Shown here: positions 62,011 to 64,000 of the stretch, piece by piece | How the letters are laid out: each line of letters starts with the position of its first letter | Numbering within the stretch: position 1 is the first letter of the stretch | The notes under the pieces: generated by a model | The model's input: only the letters and a program-made list of their open reading frames with translations | What the model was told of the DNA's origin: nothing | Databases searched by the model: none | Source of the DNA: Anaerocolumna sp. AGMB13025 | Lineage (GTDB): Bacteria; Bacillota; Clostridia; Lachnospirales; Lachnospiraceae | Reading direction: 5' to 3' | NCBI RefSeq assembly: GCF_029689925.1 | Contig: NZ_CP121445.1 | Location: 5,316,501-5,380,500 of the forward strand | DNA length: 64,000 nt | Made by a program: the position numbers and the translations under genes

Positions 62011-62934
62011 TCATTCTTCTGTATATTTTTGCTTGAAATACTCTATGGTTTTTGATATCCCTCTTTCAAATGAATATTTAGGAATATATCCTGTATCACT
62101 TTTTAACTTTGATATGTCAACAACAGAATTATCAATTTGTTTGGTTTTATATGGTAAATCTCCAATTCCTATTGGTAGATTCTTATCAATTAAATTCCTA
62201 ATGACTTTAACATAATGATATAGTTGAAAATTTTCGCCGCTTCCAATTGGATAAATCATTTGATTTTTTCCAGCTTCTCCAACACTATATAAAGCTTCCA
62301 ATAAATCATCAATATATATATAATCCCATCTCTGCTCAAGTCTCGTAAAACTTGGACGTTCTTTCTTCAAAAACGACTTAATTGAATATGTAATCAAATT
62401 ATTATCTTCCCTACCCGGACCATATATACTAGAAATTAAAACCCAAATAAAATTAAGATTGTTTAGTCTGGCGTAAATATCACAAACGTAATGTGTTGCA
62501 ACCTTTGTAGCACTATAAAAATCAGCTGGACTAGGTATATCTATTCCGCTCACTGCTTCCTTATTATATGCATATTCTGAAACAGATCCAGTAAAAATAA
62601 TCTTTTTAATACCTATTTCCCGAGCTAGTTTTAATATATTTAAGCTATATTCTATATTCTTTAACTGTATTTCTTCATCGTTTTTGAGTGTAGAACTAAC
62701 TCCTACCCAAGCTAAATGATAAAGTACATCGATATTTAAAGGCAACTCTTTTTGTATTTCTTGAACATTTTTTAAGTCGAATATCATAATTTTTACATTA
62801 TCCAAGTCTTTTATAGATTCATAATTCGTATCCTTCTGAACTAATGCATATACCTTTTTACCTCTATCAGAAAATAACTTAGTTAAATGACTTCCGACAA
62901 ACCCATTAGCTCCTGTAATAAGTATACTTTTCAT
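62011..62934 (-). CDS. NAD-dependent epimerase/reductase, likely CDP-6-deoxyhexose reductase
   Basis: A 307-residue extended SDR: ITGANGFVGSHL loop, TGSVSEYAY, YSATK catalytic pair and SSIYGPGREDNNL. The overall pattern is like CDP-abequose/paratose synthases (RfbJ/RfbS group). It is 17 bp downstream of the CDP-glucose 4,6-dehydratase gene, so it likely reduces that 4-keto-6-deoxy product. No RfbH-type 3-dehydrase is in the window; whether the end product is a 6-deoxy or 3,6-dideoxy hexose depends on genes outside. Confidence 0.8.
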   Translation of the reverse strand: MKSILITGANGFVGSHLTKLFSDRGKKVYALVQKDTNYESIKDLDNVKIMIFDLKNVQEIQKELPLNIDVLYHLAWVGVSSTLKNDEEIQLKNIEYSLNILKLAREIGIKKIIFTGSVSEYAYNKEAVSGIDIPSPADFYSATKVATHYVCDIYARLNNLNFIWVLISSIYGPGREDNNLITYSIKSFLKKERPSFTRLEQRWDYIYIDDLLEALYSVGEAGKNQMIYPIGSGENFQLYHYVKVIRNLIDKNLPIGIGDLPYKTKQIDNSVVDISKLKSDTGYIPKYSFERGISKTIEYFKQKYTEE

Positions 62935-62951
62935 CTTTTGTGCCCCTTTAT

Positions 62952-63995
62952 CTATTTCATAAATTCTATAATTTGCTTGTCCATCAATTCTGGTATATTC
63001 TCTCCCTTTTGATATGCCTTAGACCATTCCACTGTTTTTTCAATTGCTAATTCAACGCTCCATCTCGGATTCCAATTAAATATATTTTTTATTTTTGAGC
63101 AATCCAACTTAAGAAAATTAGCTTCATGTGGTCCATCTAATGATATATTTGCCCATTCTTGATTTTCACCCCATTTTGAGCAAAATAGATCTACCAATGT
63201 CCCAGTTGTTATACAATCAATATCATCCGGTCCTACATTATAAAAATCTGCAATATCAGGATTCTCATATTGCTTCATAGCAATCAATAAATACGCATAT
63301 AAAGGCTCCAATACATGCTGATAAGGTCTCGTAGAATGTGGATTTCTTACAATAATAGTTTCATGTTTAAAAGCCGCTCTTACGCAATCCGGTATAATTC
63401 TATCATTTGCAAAATCGCCACCTCCAATTACATTACCTGCTCTAGCTGTAGAAATTGCTACTTTACTATCCGCAAAAAAAGACTTTTTATAACTATGTGT
63501 TACAAGTTCTGAACATGATTTACTGTTTGAATATGGATCAAAACCATCCAATGGATCATTTTCTCTATATCCCCATTCCCATTCCTTGTTTTCATATACT
63601 TTATCTGTTGTAACATTAAGAAAAGATTTTATAAAATTAGTTGTTCTAATACATTCCAAAACATTTACAGTCCCCATTACATTAGTTTCATATGTATATA
63701 GCGGATCTATATAACTTTCACGCACTATTGGCTGAGCTGCAAGATGAAAAACAATCTCAGGCTGAGCATTATCAATTGCTTTTTTTAGTGAGGATAAATC
63801 TCTGATATCCCCAATAACAGATGTAATCTTTTCTTTTACCTTACTTATAGAGAATAAATCTGGTACTGTGTTAGGATTTAAAGAGTATCCTGTTACTTCC
63901 GCACCTAAATTCACTAACATTTTTGTCAACCATGTTCCCTTAAACCCAGTATGACCTGTGATAAATACTTTCTTACCTTTATAAAAATCCAACAT
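62952..63995 (-). CDS. rfbG: CDP-glucose 4,6-dehydratase
   Basis: A 347-residue SDR converting CDP-glucose to CDP-4-keto-6-deoxyglucose. Marks are VFITGHTGFKGTWLT, LAAQPIVRESYIDP, TTDKVYENKEW, a Tyr-Ser-Lys active-site region reading DPYSNSKSCSE, and RAGNVIGGGDFANDRI. The gene starts five bases from the window edge. The cytidylyltransferase (RfbF) that normally precedes it is expected outside. It begins the leftward surface-sugar operon rfbG-SDR-glf-GT2-gtrA. Confidence 0.95.
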   Translation of the reverse strand: MLDFYKGKKVFITGHTGFKGTWLTKMLVNLGAEVTGYSLNPNTVPDLFSISKVKEKITSVIGDIRDLSSLKKAIDNAQPEIVFHLAAQPIVRESYIDPLYTYETNVMGTVNVLECIRTTNFIKSFLNVTTDKVYENKEWEWGYRENDPLDGFDPYSNSKSCSELVTHSYKKSFFADSKVAISTARAGNVIGGGDFANDRIIPDCVRAAFKHETIIVRNPHSTRPYQHVLEPLYAYLLIAMKQYENPDIADFYNVGPDDIDCITTGTLVDLFCSKWGENQEWANISLDGPHEANFLKLDCSKIKNIFNWNPRWSVELAIEKTVEWSKAYQKGENIPELMDKQIIEFMK

Positions 63996-64000
63996 TACCA

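Overview
The window looks like the chromosome of a low-G+C Gram-positive anaerobe, most plausibly a plant-polysaccharide-fermenting Lachnospiraceae (Lachnoclostridium/Anaerocolumna type). This is an inference from AT-rich spacers, strong AGGAGG ribosome-binding sites, a glycyl-radical enzyme, many AraC-type sugar regulators, a clostridial-style c-di-GMP-I riboswitch and a DUF6809 protein. No rRNA, tRNA, CRISPR array, intact transposase or prophage was found.

Layout. 1-4.65 kb: a leftward operon with UbiD-, UbiA- and UbiX-type genes (the last steps of a futalosine-type menaquinone route, or a related prenylated-aromatic route) followed by a lipoprotein and ATPase of an ABC importer. 5.5-9.8 kb: GH2 beta-galactosidase divergent from an AraC regulator. 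9.8-13 kb: orphan small proteins, a DapA-family lyase and two of three very long imperfect hairpins (the third is at 4.8-5.1 kb). 13.1-18 kb: a leftward cluster luxE-luxC-SDR-secreted lipase, i.e. a LuxC/LuxE fatty-acid reductase without luciferase genes. 18.1-21.8 kb: a decayed polymorphic-toxin locus with a frameshifted YwqJ-like deaminase tip, a SUKH-type immunity gene and further small immunity-like or unknown genes, plus a possible IS scar.

22-28.7 kb: a leftward operon for a glycyl-radical activase, an unusual glycyl-radical enzyme (catalytic-loop GCVE replaced by GCNW) and two Gfo/Idh/MocA oxidoreductases, with AraC regulators on both sides. 28.7-43.6 kb: an alpha-galactoside region with two more AraC regulators, GH4 and GH36 alpha-galactosidases, a 1119-residue DUF5107-TPR protein, a sugar ABC transporter whose binding-protein gene is broken, and GalM. 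44.2-46.9 kb: a MATE transporter with its MarR regulator and an HD-domain protein. 47.3-50.3 kb: a promoter, c-di-GMP-I riboswitch and terminator ahead of a ketosynthase-III-like protein lacking the usual His and Asn, then a membrane chemoreceptor. 50.5-55.8 kb: a CPA2 antiporter, a secreted Ig-like (BIG2) protein, a glycosyltransferase and a DUF6809 protein. 56-64 kb: surface-glycan genes for GDP-D-rhamnose (manC-gmd-rmd, rightward) and, leftward, CDP-glucose dehydratase, an epimerase/reductase, UDP-galactopyranose mutase, a GtrB-like glycosyltransferase and GtrA.

The spacers are unusual as a set. Short-period tandem arrays (13, 16, about 36 and 21 bp) lie in several of them, including spacers inside operons. 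One structured element of about 170 bp occurs twice, in the same orientation and each time directly before the ribosome-binding site of an operon gene. The strongest candidates for undescribed biology are the GCNW glycyl-radical operon, the c-di-GMP-controlled ketosynthase-like/chemoreceptor pair, the LuxCE-SDR-lipase cluster and the giant hairpins. All motif readings were made by eye; no database search was run.
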